Shown here one piece after another: positions 41,192 to 54,300 of a DNA stretch of 64,000 nt. Origin of the DNA: Taiwanofungus camphoratus (Eukaryota; Basidiomycota; Agaricomycetes; Polyporales; Taiwanofungaceae); contig CP021222.1 of assembly GCA_003999685.1 (NCBI GenBank), positions 1,922,001 through 1,986,000 on the forward strand. The letters run 5' to 3'. The notes beneath the pieces are model-generated. The model was not told the origin of the DNA. It made no database searches and saw only the letters and a list, made by a program, of their open reading frames with translations. Numbering within the stretch: the stretch's first letter is position 1; the number at the start of each line of letters is the position of its first letter. A program made the translations under genes and the position numbers.

Positions 41192-44100
41192 ATGCACCGG
41201 GCTTATCGCTCTTTTCGAAAACGAGCAAGCAGGCGTAATGTGTCTAGCGTAGCTGTAAGTGTCAATGGAAGATCTTAAGTCTTTCTGTCTCATATGTCGT
41301 CAGTCCAGACCGTTGGGTAAATGGGAGAGACCCCAGCCAGCATCTACGTCGGACAGTGCTCCTTCATCTAGTCCCAGTGACTGGCTTCGCGCACATGTAT
41401 CTTCATCTTCGACATCCTCCGTCCCTCAAAGTAGGAGCTGGGCACGCCCTCAACCATCATCATGGAGGACACCGACCGCCAGTGGATCCGATTCAGGCAG
41501 GTGGGCGCCTTCTTCAGACCGACATTCGACACCATCCCTTCCGTCAAACCGTTCCACCGATAGCAACTCAATGAAAAACTCACCAGCGTCGGATTTTGGT
41601 ATGCAAAGAGATCCCGCTCCGCATCAAGTGCCGATCATGTCCCGAAATCTTGCACCACCAACGGTACGAGCAGGAAATAGTCCTAGACAGGATAAGAGAG
41701 ACGCTGCGCCTCATAGGACCCAACCCTTATTGGATACCACGGCGCAGGGGAATAATCGGAGGTCCTCCATAAGCGACATTCTTCGCAAGGATCGGATAAA
41801 GTTCGAAATTGAAACTCAACTTGACAGTCCCGAAGTTGAGCAAGACCAGGTTGAAGAGCCAAAGTCAATAAAATCGGGAGATTCATCCACACCCAGTCTT
41901 GTAAGCGAGGATAAAACTGAGGCCTTGCGTGACGAAGAGGTTTTCACCAAAGTCCGGACGCGAGGGGGCAAACAAGTCCGTGGTAATTTCAAGGAAAGAG
42001 GCTCCATCCTATCCAAGATCAAAGGAAACGATGATGTAGCGATTGGCGACCACTCTCGCGCTCGTCTGGGTAATGTCATCAAAGACAAGGAGAAAAGGAA
42101 GAAAGCCGCAAACACTATTAAACCCGTCAATCTTGACCTCTTCATTCCGAGTGTAGTATCCGTGGGTAATTTGGCCAAATTACTCAAAGTACGTTTAGGT
42201 ACGTTGGCCTCTTCATTTGCGTTAATAGAAGGACGTCTAACCAGGTGATACAGACAACCTGCGCCGAACCATGATTAGAGTAGGCATGAATGCAGAGGCC
42301 TCTTATGATCATTGTGGGATGCTGCACTTTTCATTTGTGCTAGTCGTTCTGACAATCATTTGCAGTGCTTACATCTGAGTATGCTTCTTTACTGGCAATG
42401 GAATATAACCGAAATCCAATAGTCAACGATGAAGCAGCCTTCGACATATACGCTCCGTACGTGTCATCATGGTGATTTTTCACTAGACGAGCTCACATAT
42501 CCAGTTGTTTGCTCAGGTCTGCCCCAGTTGATCCTTTGGCACTTCCTTCGCGGCCTCCAGTGGTGACAATCATGGGACATGTTGACCATGGAAAGACTAC
42601 TTTACTTGATACGCTCCGTTCCACGTCTATCGCAAAAGGAGAAGCGGGAGGCATAACGCAGCACATCGGTGCATTTTCTGTTCTGGTTCCTGTCAATGGC
42701 ACTCAGAGTGGCGATATTCGGACAATCACATTCTTGGATACTCCAGGCCATGCAGCATTTTCTGCGATGCGTGCTCGTGGTGCGGGCGTGACTGATATTG
42801 TCGTCCTTGTGGTAGCAGCAGACGATGGGATCATGCCGCAAACACGAGAGGTCATTGAGCTAATCAAAAAGGAGACAGTGGGTGTCGTGGTCGCGATCAA
42901 CAAGATGGACAAGCCTGGAGTTGACGTGGTAGGTCACCTCGAAAATAGCGCATAACTTTCCTGATGTCTATTCTGCGTCAAGAGTAAGGTTGAGCAAGCT
43001 TTGCTCGCCGAGGGCGTGCAGTTAGAAACATTTAGCGGCGATGTTCCTTCAGTGCCAGTTTCCGGCTTGACTGGTCAGGGTCTTGACCAGCTTGTGGAAA
43101 CAATCTCCGCACTCGCAGAGATGCAGGACCTGCGTGCTGAGAGAGATGGTAAAATGCAGGGTTTTGTGCTTGAGTCCAGGATCCAGAAAGGTCTCGGGTA
43201 GGTCACGTCGTCATCAGACAGAGGTCTTTGCGCTGACGGTCTCAATTTATTGTAGCCCTGTAGCAACGGTCTTATTGCTTCGTGGTTGCCTCAAACCCTC
43301 TGATTACATCATCGCCGGCGTGAGTCACGCCAAAGTGCGAATCCTCAGTGACTCGACTGGAAAAACGGTGAGGGCGGCTTATCCGGGTATGGCAGTAACA
43401 GTTTCTGGCTGGAAAGAATTGCCCAGCGCAGGCGATGAAGTACTACAAGGCACAGAGACAGAGGTGAAGAAAGCATTGGCAAATCGCATACGCAAGGCAG
43501 AGCTGGATGCTACGCTTAGTGACATGGAAGCCATTAACGAGCAGCGACGTCTGGAAAGAGAGCAGAAAGAGAAGGAGGTGAAGATGGACAGTGAGGGTGC
43601 CGAGATAACAGTCTATGATGGACAAACTGAAGGCCCCAAGCAGCTGAGGTTGGTCATTAAAGCGGACGTCAGTGGCAGTGTAGAAGCTGTCGCGGGGGCT
43701 CTGCAAGGTATCGGAAATAATGTCGCGTGTGTGAAGATTGTCGCGACCGGTGTAGGGGATGTCACCGAGTCAGACATCATGAGGGCTAAGGCCGTTGGGG
43801 GTCAGCGCTGCGTTTACTCCCCAAAATGGCAGACTTCTGAGTCGCCTATTGTTTTCATCAGGAACCGTCGTTGCCTTTGCTGTCAACGTACCTCGCCCTG
43901 TCCAAGCTGAGGCTGCCTCGCAACAAGTACCGGTGATCACCTCGACGATCATATACCGACTTATGGATACCGTGAAAAGTCTTGTCATTGCGTTGCTTCC
44001 TCCCATCATTGAGAAGCGAGTGACTGGAGAAGCTAACGTCCTACAGTTGTTTGACATTCACTTGAAAGGGAAGAAAATCAAGAAGGTCGCCGGTTGTCGT

Positions 44101-44373
44101 GTCACCAATGGGTTGGTTGAGAAATCTCGTCTTGCTCGCGTAGTTAGGGAAGGCGAAGTCATCCATGAAGGTCAGTACACTTCATTTCGTGTGCTAGCTG
44201 TTTCATACACGAGTGTCACAGGACGTCTCGAAACCCTGAAACACCTCAAAAGAGATATTATGGAGGCATCGAAGGGGACCGAGTGTGGGATGGCCTTCGA
44301 GAGCTTTGACGACCTTCATCCAGGTGATATGATACAAATGTATCAGCAAATAGAAAAACCAGGTAACTTATAA
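41192..44373 (+). CDS. IFM1: Mitochondrial translation initiation factor IF-2
   Basis: GTPase that delivers initiator tRNA to the mitochondrial ribosome. I place the start at 41192: [21 protein letters not shown], a strongly basic presequence, spliced by an intron of about 50 bp to [12 protein letters not shown]. Starting at the later ATG (41265) would lose targeting. A long disordered Ser/Pro/Arg region precedes an IF2-N-like helical segment ([19 protein letters not shown]). GTPase motifs are GHVDHGKT (G1), GGITQHIG (G2), DTPGH (G3) and NKMD (G4). Domains II-IV follow, with [19 protein letters not shown] and [15 protein letters not shown]. The last codon precedes TAA at 44371. Several short introns, roughly 880 residues. 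Confidence 0.9.
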
Positions 44374-44464
44374 GTCTCGTATGAGTAGCAATGATATATA
44401 ATGTCGTCGTGTAATATTTGAACCACATTAGTAGATTACAACTAGCCAATGTGAATCCCGTTCG

Positions 44465-45824
44465 TCACGCTTTCACTTGGCTCGCTTTGTTTATTTCGTC
44501 CAAAACGATCTCCTTTCCCCCGATGGTTCCTGTTCTACCGCCGACCCCAAAAGTTAGATTTATATTGCCAAGATCCCTGGTCGGTTTCTCAAGAATTGTC
44601 CAGCTTCTTGTATCCTGCTTCTTCAGTATCAATTCGACCTGTCAGTAAAAGAAGGTCAGAATCTAAAGTGATGATGTGAGCTCTCGAGACGTGCTTTTGT
44701 GCCGTAGTACTTGTATGAAGATGCTTCCGAATTAATCGGACCGAATAGTTCTATTGATTTGCAGAAACGTTTGGATGCGGGAAGATGGAGGTCAAGATGT
44801 ATCTGGCACAGAAGAAATATAGACCGTCAGCGAGCCTATGTACATAATACATTACGACCTACGGAGTTTTGCTCTATCTTCACAGTACTACGTCCTTTGT
44901 CTGCTTGCTTCGCAAATACAGAAACATGCACCTCGGTAGGAGTTTGATAATGATCAATCCGACATTCGGTAAATTGCTCCGTCTGTTTCTTCAATGAGCA
45001 GGGACTTGTACGTCCAAAGCAAAGAAGATACGTACTTCTGGAGCCTTGTTCTTTGGAATGAAGACGTGGCGGCCGATCTTACACCCCTGAATTTTCAGGA
45101 ATTCGTCGAATTCCAGAACGCGGCGCTTACAGCAGAGGTAGCCCTCCATGTCAATGAAGTTTCAACCCATGCAACGTTGCTCGTAACGATGAGGTCATTA
45201 CCTTACTTCCTTCCCTGAATATAGGCTGGCAAACGATGTCCAGGTGGATTCTCTTTCGATGCAAAAGGGAGATTCACTCACCGGCATTGGGTGGTAGATA
45301 CACACAGTGCCAGGACCATCGCCTATTCGATTCACCTCTTCGTTCTCAAAAGCCGTTTGGCACCCATTTCGCCGGCACGTCGTCCCAACAGAAACGGGCA
45401 CAGATAAATCATCTTCCTCTTCAGTGACAGGTGTTGGTTCGATCGTAGGAGGCGATGTGGTGTTAACGGCAGGGTGAGAAGAGTAGGTCTCCTTTCCAGA
45501 TACAGGGTCGGTCGTTTTGAGGTCGGCATTCGTCGCCGGAGTTGGAGCTTCTGCTTTATGAGGCTCCTCATCGGTGTGATATCCTTGAGTGCAACCCTAA
45601 GGGACGTGTCAGTCATAACACCATGTCTTCAGAAGTGACACACGAACGGGAATTTTCATGAAGTCATCAAAGTCTAACACAGGTTTGTGTACGTCCGAAC
45701 AGCAAGACCAAGATTTTAGCCCTTCATGAAAGACTGGCACGCCAATATGATACTGGCAACTTTCAGCGAGGTTGTCGGCTGCATCGTACTGCTGGCCACA
45801 ACCTTTGTGAGAGCAATGGGGCAT
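44465..45824 (-). CDS. CHORD-CS domain protein, Hsp90 co-chaperone (CHP1/RAR1 family)
   Basis: Cys- and His-rich CHORD protein. CHORD1 at the N-terminus (MPHCSHKGCGQQYDAAD ... CQYHIGVPVFHEGLKSWSCC) is followed by a Thr/Pro/Glu-rich linker. CHORD2 (CRRNGCQTAFENEEVNRIGD ... CIYHPMP ... GYLCCKRRVLEFDEFLKI) comes next. A C-terminal CS (p23-like) domain includes CRIDHYQTPTEVHVSVFAKQ and ends in a FGVGGRTGTIGGKEIVLDE tail (stop 44465-44467). CHORD binds zinc and the nucleotide-binding domain of Hsp90; CS domains bind Hsp90 too. Several introns, roughly 330 residues. It converges on IFM1 with only 91 bp between stop codons. Confidence 0.87.
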
Positions 45825-46260
45825 CGTACTTCACGATTAAATCAGAAAGTAGAATGCAGAAAGTAAGGCTGTAGCTATGAACGGGTTTGACTTATAATCG
45901 CTGGTCCATCCAATATTTCTATACACTGCGCTGCGTCGATACACCGAAGATACGAGAAGCTGCCATCGAATATTTAGCACGTGAGCGGTGAGAATCGCTC
46001 AGATCGAGGTTTGCGCGTGATTTCCGATCCTACAAAGTACTTACTTGCATACTATGTGCTGACGAGGCAATACTTACTGGAATAGATGGAGCAGTATTGT
46101 GTAAATGGTAGAGTACTGATCAATACAATAGTGGCCAAGCACCGTCGATGAGACGCTGACCGCGTCCTTCTCTGGGAGATGTGAACATAGCAGTGATGTA
46201 CGGTCGGTGCCCAAGGACCAAGGTTGCAGGTCACGGTCACTGACCCAGTGATTACTATGC

Positions 46261-46884
46261 CGGGGAGTCGGCACCCCCATGATATATGACTTAGACACTG
46301 CCATTTCCCTTAGAAATTTCATGTTTACATAGGTTTTTATATACCTGCTTTCATTTCGAGCTTGAATGAAAGCATGCGGATAAGTCGTTGAGTATTCCCT
46401 TCTGAGCATTTGCAGGCCATTGTCACGCCTGGGAACACGGTCAGTCACACCTCGGACGCGCACTGTTTGGCACAGTGTTGTAAAGGTCACGTTCGACCCC
46501 TTTTGACATGACCCGGGTCAAATGAGGGTCAGAAAGTCAAGCAGTGACCTACTCGTTGCTAACACATCACGTGTGAGGTCAAGTCGAAGATATTTAGAAA
46601 TTTCGAAGAAAAACATAGCAAATTAGCCCGGAAGGGTGCAGTACTATATTATGTTCTTAACAGCAATGTCAAACCTTGGTCTGGTATCACTTCTACAAAG
46701 GCAGCCAAAGATATAGAAATGATATATCTCATTGGGAAGCCTGCTGCCGCTACTGTGTTGATGCCAAAATTCGCGAAATCCGTGCAGGACCTTTTGACTT
46801 GACCCGGTCATGACCGGGTCAAGCACAGGGTCCACGTGTGACAATGGTGTTACTTCTGCGTTACCTGCCAACTTCTAGGTGGTG
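46261..46884. repeat. Inverted-repeat (MITE-like) element, longer copy
   Basis: Begins cggggagtcggcacccccat and ends near ccaacttctaggtggtgcg, an inverted-repeat pair with several mismatches. Its outer parts match the element at 51693-52005 closely, for example ttcccttagaaatttcatgt and gttacttctgcgttacctgc. The middle, with repeated gaccc/gggtc motifs, is absent from the shorter copy. No transposase is encoded, so it would be a non-autonomous DNA element. No clear target duplication was found. Confidence 0.6.
46798..46823. repeat. 26-bp perfect palindrome
   Basis: Thirteen bases cttgacccggtca followed at once by their exact reverse complement, within the longer inverted-repeat element. A related half-site motif (tgacccgggtca) lies about 290 bp upstream. 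Confidence 0.85.
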
Positions 46885-49800
46885 CGGGTGAGGCATAGTA
46901 AATGTCATTGCAAGTGGTGATTGTATAGTTTCACCACGTGCATTCATTTCAGCGCGGATTTTCTGACATTGTCTGAATTTGATAAAGTACCTTACTGACC
47001 CGTTGAGTTTCTAGACACCAACGAATATAGGCCTGCCTATCAAGTTCAACAGTGAAGTCTGATCACTTTGTCTCAACCACTAGGAAAATAGACGGATAAA
47101 AGTGAAGGGGGGGCGGGACGCTTCAATGTCTTCAACTTAGCATGGAACTTGAAGCGAGTCAAAACCCAATGAATCCATTGTGCGGTACTTGAGTCATTTG
47201 TGATGAAGAGTTCTAAATTGCCCACAAAGTCAATGCTGTCTAGGTTATAATGTGAGACAGAACCTTGAGTTATAGCACAAAATGAAGGTGGGTATGACGC
47301 CGCTCCTTCCGACTATGTTGGACATAAGACCATGCTGAGATGCAGTTCGACGAGAGATTCCTTCGGTATCCGAATGTGTACTGACGATAACATCGCTGAG
47401 ATGCAAGGACATCAAAAAAGCGCAACGCTATTATAAAGGATGACACGCTATGAGACCGTCGGAGTGAAGTACATCGAGGTTGGCCAGAGCACAGCGCTGG
47501 CCACTAGCCTTCAGCACCTCAGTCTCACCGGTCGTCATCGAAACATGTGGATCTCGCTATACAAGCATCCTGATTTCGGACACGTAATGGAGATTGATGA
47601 TGATCGGGACACAGCCTTGGTTCTCGCACGAATGCGCTGTGCTTGTACTCTTCTCTCGTCTAGCGTCTGTCCAGCATAACTATCAATAAGATGAGACATT
47701 TAGCCGCGCTTACTATCGTAATTGGCACAGGATCCGTATGTCGTCGATTTGTCCCATTAACTACACAGTAATTGTCTTGGCTGGTGGATGTTCAGAGGAA
47801 GCTATCGCCAAAAACACACCGGGGCGTGATACAATCTTTAGGCGCACTCTAAAGGCTGTAACTGCGCTGACTTGAAAATTCCTCTGCACAAGGTAGTATA
47901 CGCAGAGGACTGCGATCAAAATAAAGGCCTATCAAGGCATGTGATTAGACTACCACAAGGGGTATTTGCCCTGCTGTCGAGCTCATGGTAAGATAAGTAT
48001 CATACTGTAAAGTTGTCTAGGCCTCACTGAATGAATCAGCAATGCTGACGGGCATGAACGTGATTGCGCCACTGGAGACAATGCGCTGTGCGATGATCGT
48101 AGCTTGAAGATACAATACCGGAGTCAGCTCGACGATACGGGTCAGGCAAGATCTGCTTGGCGATGAGCATAGATGTATCCCCTTGGCTGCATGAGTAGAC
48201 GTGCAATTTCTTGTCTGCAGGAGCTTGGATCTAGAGCTCCTACAAGATGGCCACGGGTGACCATAAGAAGAAGCATCTGGTGACGAAAATGTGGAAAGAG
48301 AATCTATCTGTGCAAAGGCTCCCAGAAAGTGGACATGGCTTCCCTAGTGCTGCAGGTATCTCCACCGACATCTAGAACGCGACTATCAAACACGCTGCAG
48401 GGATAGGGATCAGCTGGGTTAACAATTAACATCTACGGCTTTCGCAGATCAATTGGAGCATTTGGGAGAAGTTGAACTGACTGCAGAGAGAATTTGCATC
48501 TGCTCCTCCGAAATTCCTAGGACCTAGAATTAAGCAACGTGAGTGTTCTCTCCCGGTTAGAACAGAACGGTTCGAGTCTTATCGGATAACATGAGGCTCA
48601 ATAAGTTGCGCACGCAGCGCAAGTCGCGTCTGCAGCCTGCTTGTCTGCCTCCGACAACTCCGCGGCTCTGGACAACTTGCAAGCCTCAGGCGACGTTTAT
48701 GCAGCGGACCCATCCCTCAATCTCACTTTGACAAAAGGATCGTGTTGATGCACAGCTGCCTGAAGGAACACGCGGTTTTTTTTTTCTATTCCAAGGCACC
48801 GGCTCGAAGCAGGGTTCTTGTGGAAACTTTTCGGCCAATCGAATCCATTATGATCCTGTGATATTTTTGAGTTCTCATGAGGCTATTCGGACATAAGAGT
48901 CACTGATATAATTCCCTACATGCATTTTTTTCATGTGGAAGGGGACATACTAAGTGAGTGAATTCTGAATTGACCATCAGTGAACCTTCCTTCTGCGACG
49001 TTTGATATTGAACAAGCTGTGCTTGAAATAAAGAGTTCACTTCTCGACTTCCAGACTGTTTCCAGCCGCGCTGACGAGAAGCGCACATGTTACAGCTTAT
49101 TATATGAAGACATGCAGAAGTGCTGACCTCGATCAGCCTCGGCTCTCTTTGTTCCCATCCTTGTCCTCTTTTGCAGGACCCTGGACCGAACGTAACTTCC
49201 GGTTGTTGGAAAAGATGCCTTTGCTTCCAACCAACAGATGATGTTACTACGGCTCAATACACTGGCAACCTTGTGGTATGAAGCCTCTTATTATACTCTG
49301 CTTCTGCACCTCGCTGAATTATCTCAATTAGTTGTAACTCCTCTCTTCGGCATGCTGAATGTATGGCAACATGCTATCCTGGCAATTCTGGGATAGTCAT
49401 CATCCAAAATTCACGACTTGAGTCTTTTAAATGACCTTGTTATGTAGTGCGCATGGGTCGAAATCCCGACATGTGTCTCTTCAGAGTCCAAGGATCTGTC
49501 CTATCAACGGATCGAATTGCATGAACAGGTATTCGGATCGCTACGGATCACAATGTTCTTGGGAAGCTGAATACGCTTTGATCTTGAGTTGAGTCGCAGG
49601 TTGAAACTAGTCGGAGTCCCATATATGTAGCACTGAAAGTCCCACTCAGCGAAGCGATGAATATTCAGCGGAAGAACTGTTGTCTATATCTCCGGTTCGC
49701 AACCTATCGCATGGAGTCGCGTGGATCGATCGCGAAGGTAAGTCAGTCCGTACTACGGTGGCGCATGCACTGCTAGGAGGTGCTATATTTACTGTCCGCA

Positions 49801-50329
49801 TCCTACAAGCAGTATTCTGCATACTTACTTCATGATTTTATTTCCATGCTACGAAAGACAAACAGCCGAAAAGTGGGAATTTAGTATCGCCCTCCTTGGA
49901 CACCGTCTCAGGCTCAACCGCGTGCCAGTGGGAAACACAGTAAATTGTGACCTAAAGCTGTCCCTTCGTGGACAGACCCGCGTTGAAGCAGAAGCGTTTC
50001 TGAGGCTGAAATTGGTCGTGGGATACTAGTGACAAACACCATCCTCTCGTTGTCAACTCTTTATTGTCCAACCCGAATGTCTGGCAAGGAGTTCAGTAAT
50101 ATGACTCGAAAGCAAAACCAAGCGCTCGAGCATCACGAATGCAAGATCTATGGGACTGATGGCCACTTGGACCTGGATTTTCGATCCCACATTTTCCGGT
50201 CAATGCACTTATTCACGTCTCTCAACCTCCTCGTTTGAATCACCGTACATATAATTTATCAGTGGTAGCGCCGAACCGGGAGGATCAGTCCCAGATAATC
50301 CAATTTCTACGTGAACAGAGCAGAGGCTA

Positions 50330-51380
50330 CTAAGAAATACCAGGTCCAAAAGCTTCCCAGACAAGGAAGCCCGCGCCCCAGGGACCAACACGAGCTAATG
50401 TGCGAAAAGCAGAGTACAATCTGCGACGGAAAGACGAGGTCGACGTTTCATGTGAAACATGGCTCTGGTCTCTGAAGTACGACAGCAAACCATCATCACG
50501 TATCTTCTGTAACAACACTACTGAGATGGAGGGCCTTTCTGGAACGCAGTTTAGTTTGTGGATATGTACTGTTTTCCTTGCAATGTCCCACGGACGACAT
50601 GTTAATTCATATGCCAAACCCGCGACAGCACCACCAGCGACGAGGGTAGTAGCATGCACAATTCGCGGCACATGCCTTCGGAAAGAGTCGGAAATGGTGT
50701 CTCGATGGATCAACTGTAAGGTGTCTTGCGATGCAGCTTTGGCTTTGGAAGCGGCACGACGTGTCAATTCGAAGATGGAGAAAAACACTGCAAAACCTGG
50801 AAGTATTGAGATGGCTGTTAGCATGCGATATCACTTCATGTGTTTTCCTCTAGATCCATCTCACCGCATATATCCTTGGCACAGCCCCAGCCCCAACCAT
50901 CCCAGCCGCGACCAGCCATTTCTCCCACGTCTTTCATCCAGTCCCTTACTTGGCGAGCCTCATGCACTTGACTCAGCCGAGGTGCTGAAGATTGAGGCTG
51001 GGTACCACGAAACACTTCCTTCCATGCGTGTGACCATCCTCTGGCAGTGGCAGACGAGGTCCCTTCTAATGCAAGCCGAACGTTCTCTGCCGGAGCTGCT
51101 ATCAAGGCCTGCATGCCGCCGGCAGATGCGCCAGATATCGCCGCGAGAGTGATCGGATACGACGATAGGTATGGGTCAAGAGTATCAGAGACTTTCGAAT
51201 ACGTGGACCAGAGGACAAATCCCAAAACGCCATTAACAACCATTGGAGGAATGAAGTGCCTGGGGATTACCATGAACTGCATGGGTCGTTTCAACACTGA
51301 TGATCACAAACAGTCGAAGCTACAAACCCCTTGTTGTCTGATCAGCCAGGACAGGTACTGAGGGGTGAGCGATTGGCCAT
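50330..51380 (-). CDS. Mitochondrial-carrier-like membrane protein
   Basis: Three exons or so give roughly 300 residues. The start is ATG at 51380 (MANRSPLM), spliced to LKRPMQFMVIPRHF. Carrier-type repeats are visible as AAISGASAGGMQALIAAPAENVRLALEG and VAGGAVAGLAYELTCRPWDIARKTV; each has a Pro-x-x-x-x-Arg pattern resembling a degraded carrier signature. Hydrophobic segments (MVVNGVLGFVLW and others) fit an SLC25-type fold in the inner mitochondrial membrane. The signature motifs are weak, so it may be an orphan fungal member with an unknown substrate. Stop TAG at 50330-50332. It is isolated within a gene-poor region. Confidence 0.65.
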
Positions 51381-54300
51381 GATGAACTGCCAACCCCTTG
51401 AGAGTTTGCCAGCCACTGACTTATGTCTTCGATGTGAGAAAGAGCATTGGAGGACGACGGTGCTGAATATGCTAACCTTTTGAGGGCCTGAACAACCGCA
51501 CAGGTCGGGAAAAATATAAGGCCAGACTACGAGTTACCGTACGAGCAAGAGCGGCATAGAGAGAGCTCCCTTGCTGCTCCTGGACACTGTCCTGATATGT
51601 GGCCGACATACAACTGCATGAGCGTATACTTGAAGCAAGCTGCCAACACTTCGGCGTGCATTCGGAATGTGCTCGGCTGTACTACGCCTCACCGGGGAGT
51701 CGGCATCCCCTAGAAGTCGGCACCCCCATGATATCTGACTTATACACTGTTGTTTCCCTTAGAAATTTCATGTTTACATAGGTTTTTACATATCTACTTT
51801 CATTTCGAGCTTGAACGAAAGCAAACGGATGAATCATTGAGTATTCCCTTCTTCTGGGCATTTGCAGGCCATTGTCACGCCTGGGATCACGGCCCGTGAC
51901 GCCTCGGACGCATCCGAGGGTGGTTTCACACTGGTTTGCAGCGGTTAACGTGTGACAGAGGTGTTACTTCTGCGTTACCTGCCGACTTCTAGGGGGTGCT
52001 CCCCGTATCCTTTACTTGCCGCGGCAAGCGTCGCGCTTACGTAACTTCCAATTGATCTCCGTGCTCATAACCATCCGTCTCGATCGAGTTTCTCTCATCA
52101 AAACCCGATGCCTACGCGCCCAGCCCTAAGATTTTGTTAAGATCTTGACCAAGGCACTAGCACTGACAACGGTGTATACTCTCTTGCTTAGACGACAATT
52201 GTCTTTCTCAGGCTTGTGTCATAACATACTGATGATGGCTAGGGGAGAGACTTTTGTGAATCAATGGAACGCTTTTCGGTCGAGACCAAATTTGCACAGG
52301 CAGATGAATGAAAGGTCCGTTACGTGTAGTTCTTGCAGGCTGAAAAAGGCATGTATTTCTTTCAAGATTGCAACGATGTACTGTGCCCTAAAATCACGAT
52401 TGTGGTATGCATGTAGGAGTTACGCGGGGTGCATGCTTTATCTGGGCCCAAAGATATCCGTTGCATACCGAATGCGAGGATTACTATTCTCAATTTTGAG
52501 TCCAGACCCGCATTCTCCCCCTTGCCTCCGACAGAAACTCTTTGATGATGGCATTTGTTCTCCGCTACCTTCCTGTTATGAATTGGCAATTCGAGTTTCT
52601 GGAAGTCGCGTATTTGCAACGTCGGCGCTTCCTGAATATTTAATCCCAAGTAAACTTCCTTGGGGACAGCACGCATAATGCCTCGAGCAGAGTGAAGGGT
52701 ATTCTTCGAATTCCTCTCACCCTAATACTATTGATTACAAAGATGTGGTTCTTCTCCCACATCCCTTCTTTGAAATGCGAGAAATAAGATCTGTCAATGA
52801 GAAACGCCCTAGGTTGGTCAGAGCTCGTCATGGTATTTGAACAAGTTACTTACCAGTATCACCGGCTCTATCGTTTTATCATGAACCCCACAACGTGGCA
52901 TGGTGAAACGTGGTCCGGTTTGAACATGGAGTCGTGCAGCATCGGTACCGTTACATACACTAATATTTCAAGAAGAAAGGCTCGTGGTGAATGATTGCAT
53001 ATCCATTTCACAAGAAGCTGCAGCACCGCTGGAGACTCGATCACGCACTGGAGCGTTGAATAGATGCATATCTTATAAATATACCTAGGGTATCTAGAAT
53101 AATGCCATGATAATGGACCGCCGAGCTGCTCTACCTACCGAGATTTTTGTGATTTGTTGCAAGACATCCGTAACATCGTTTTCTTGGACTGCAAAATATC
53201 GTAATGTTTCACGTATGATGTTACTATACGTATCATGCCTCTCATTCAGCTGATGAATCAGGTTTTCGGAAAGTTAACTTACCTTGAAGTTGAAAATGTG
53301 AATGAAGTCCCTGATTACGTGCATAAGTTACATGGCAGATGTCAACCGAAACACACTCACCTCTCACCAGGGGGCATTGCCTTCCCAGAACGGCTAGGCG
53401 GTCCCAAGACCCCGATGAGCACAGAGGATACTGTGATGCTTTGAGGTGCCAATACACCACTGAGGTACTCGGCGATCGAGATAAACGCTCCCCCTAGTGG
53501 ACATGAATGTGGATGGATGACCAGACCAAACATTCTCGCAGTTTATTCGGATTTGACCCATGAAAGGAACTCGCAGAAATAATTCTGAAAACATCCACTG
53601 ATCAACTCAACTCTCCCCGAAGACGCCGCTAAAAGATCGACACAGTTTTGAGTCGGTAGGATTGGTTCTTTTACTGAATAGCTGAGTTCATCGCTCCACG
53701 TTGTCATTTGCGTCCGACCATAGCCAGATGAATGCCTAGATGGCGAAGGCTGCGCGTCTGTTGTTCTACCGCCGCACAAAGTGCCTTGTTCTCACGAATG
53801 TAAAAGAGTACATGGTGGTGAAATGATGAGACTGACAAGGCGAAAGGACTGATTGACACAGTACGCATGCATGGTCTCAAAAGCATGCACCCGCTGTGAC
53901 GTTGACTCTGTATCAGTACAATTAGCGCAACGAGACCACAGCATAAACGTGTGGACCTCCTTCGCTTGTTGTGACACTCATCGAGAAGCTTCCCTAGGAA
54001 TAAATCTATGAGGACGATAACTTGTGGTATATCTTACCGAGGAGACTTTGGAGGTATCCGTTTTGGCGCAGTCATTCATGCATAGCGTCCTCTCGTTGAG
54101 CCCGGCAAAGTGCAAATACGTGTAACCAGGCTCGGAGAATTTCAGAGCAATATGTTGACCCAGATCTACTTCATTGAAATGTCATGCTGTGCGGATGTCA
54201 ACATCAAAGAAACGTACCATCATCCCCTCCGACAACCACGATTGCACTTTCCCTTAGTTTGTAGGTTCCGCGCAGATGCACTCCCAATAAGTATGTTACC

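Larger units (their letters stand above)
45825..50329. other. Gene-poor stretch, 4.5 kb
   Basis: Apart from the inverted-repeat element at 46261-46884 I see no supportable gene. Short frames at 46074-46490 (inside the repeat), 47440-47679, 49832-50029 and elsewhere carry no recognisable domain and no intron-linked extension. The DNA looks like old, eroded intergenic or repeat-derived sequence. Confidence 0.5.

Noticed and set aside
40845-41252. 135-codon frame before IFM1
   Set aside because: Overlaps the IFM1 first exon in another frame and has no recognisable motif; the IFM1 presequence reading is much better supported.
50400-51152. 250-codon plus-strand frame over the carrier gene
   Set aside because: Antisense shadow of the carrier-like gene, which has traceable splicing and repeat structure on the minus strand.
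52145-52678. 177-codon open frame on the plus strand
   Set aside because: No recognisable domain, unusual composition rich in Cys/Arg/Leu, no intron-linked extension and no family motif.
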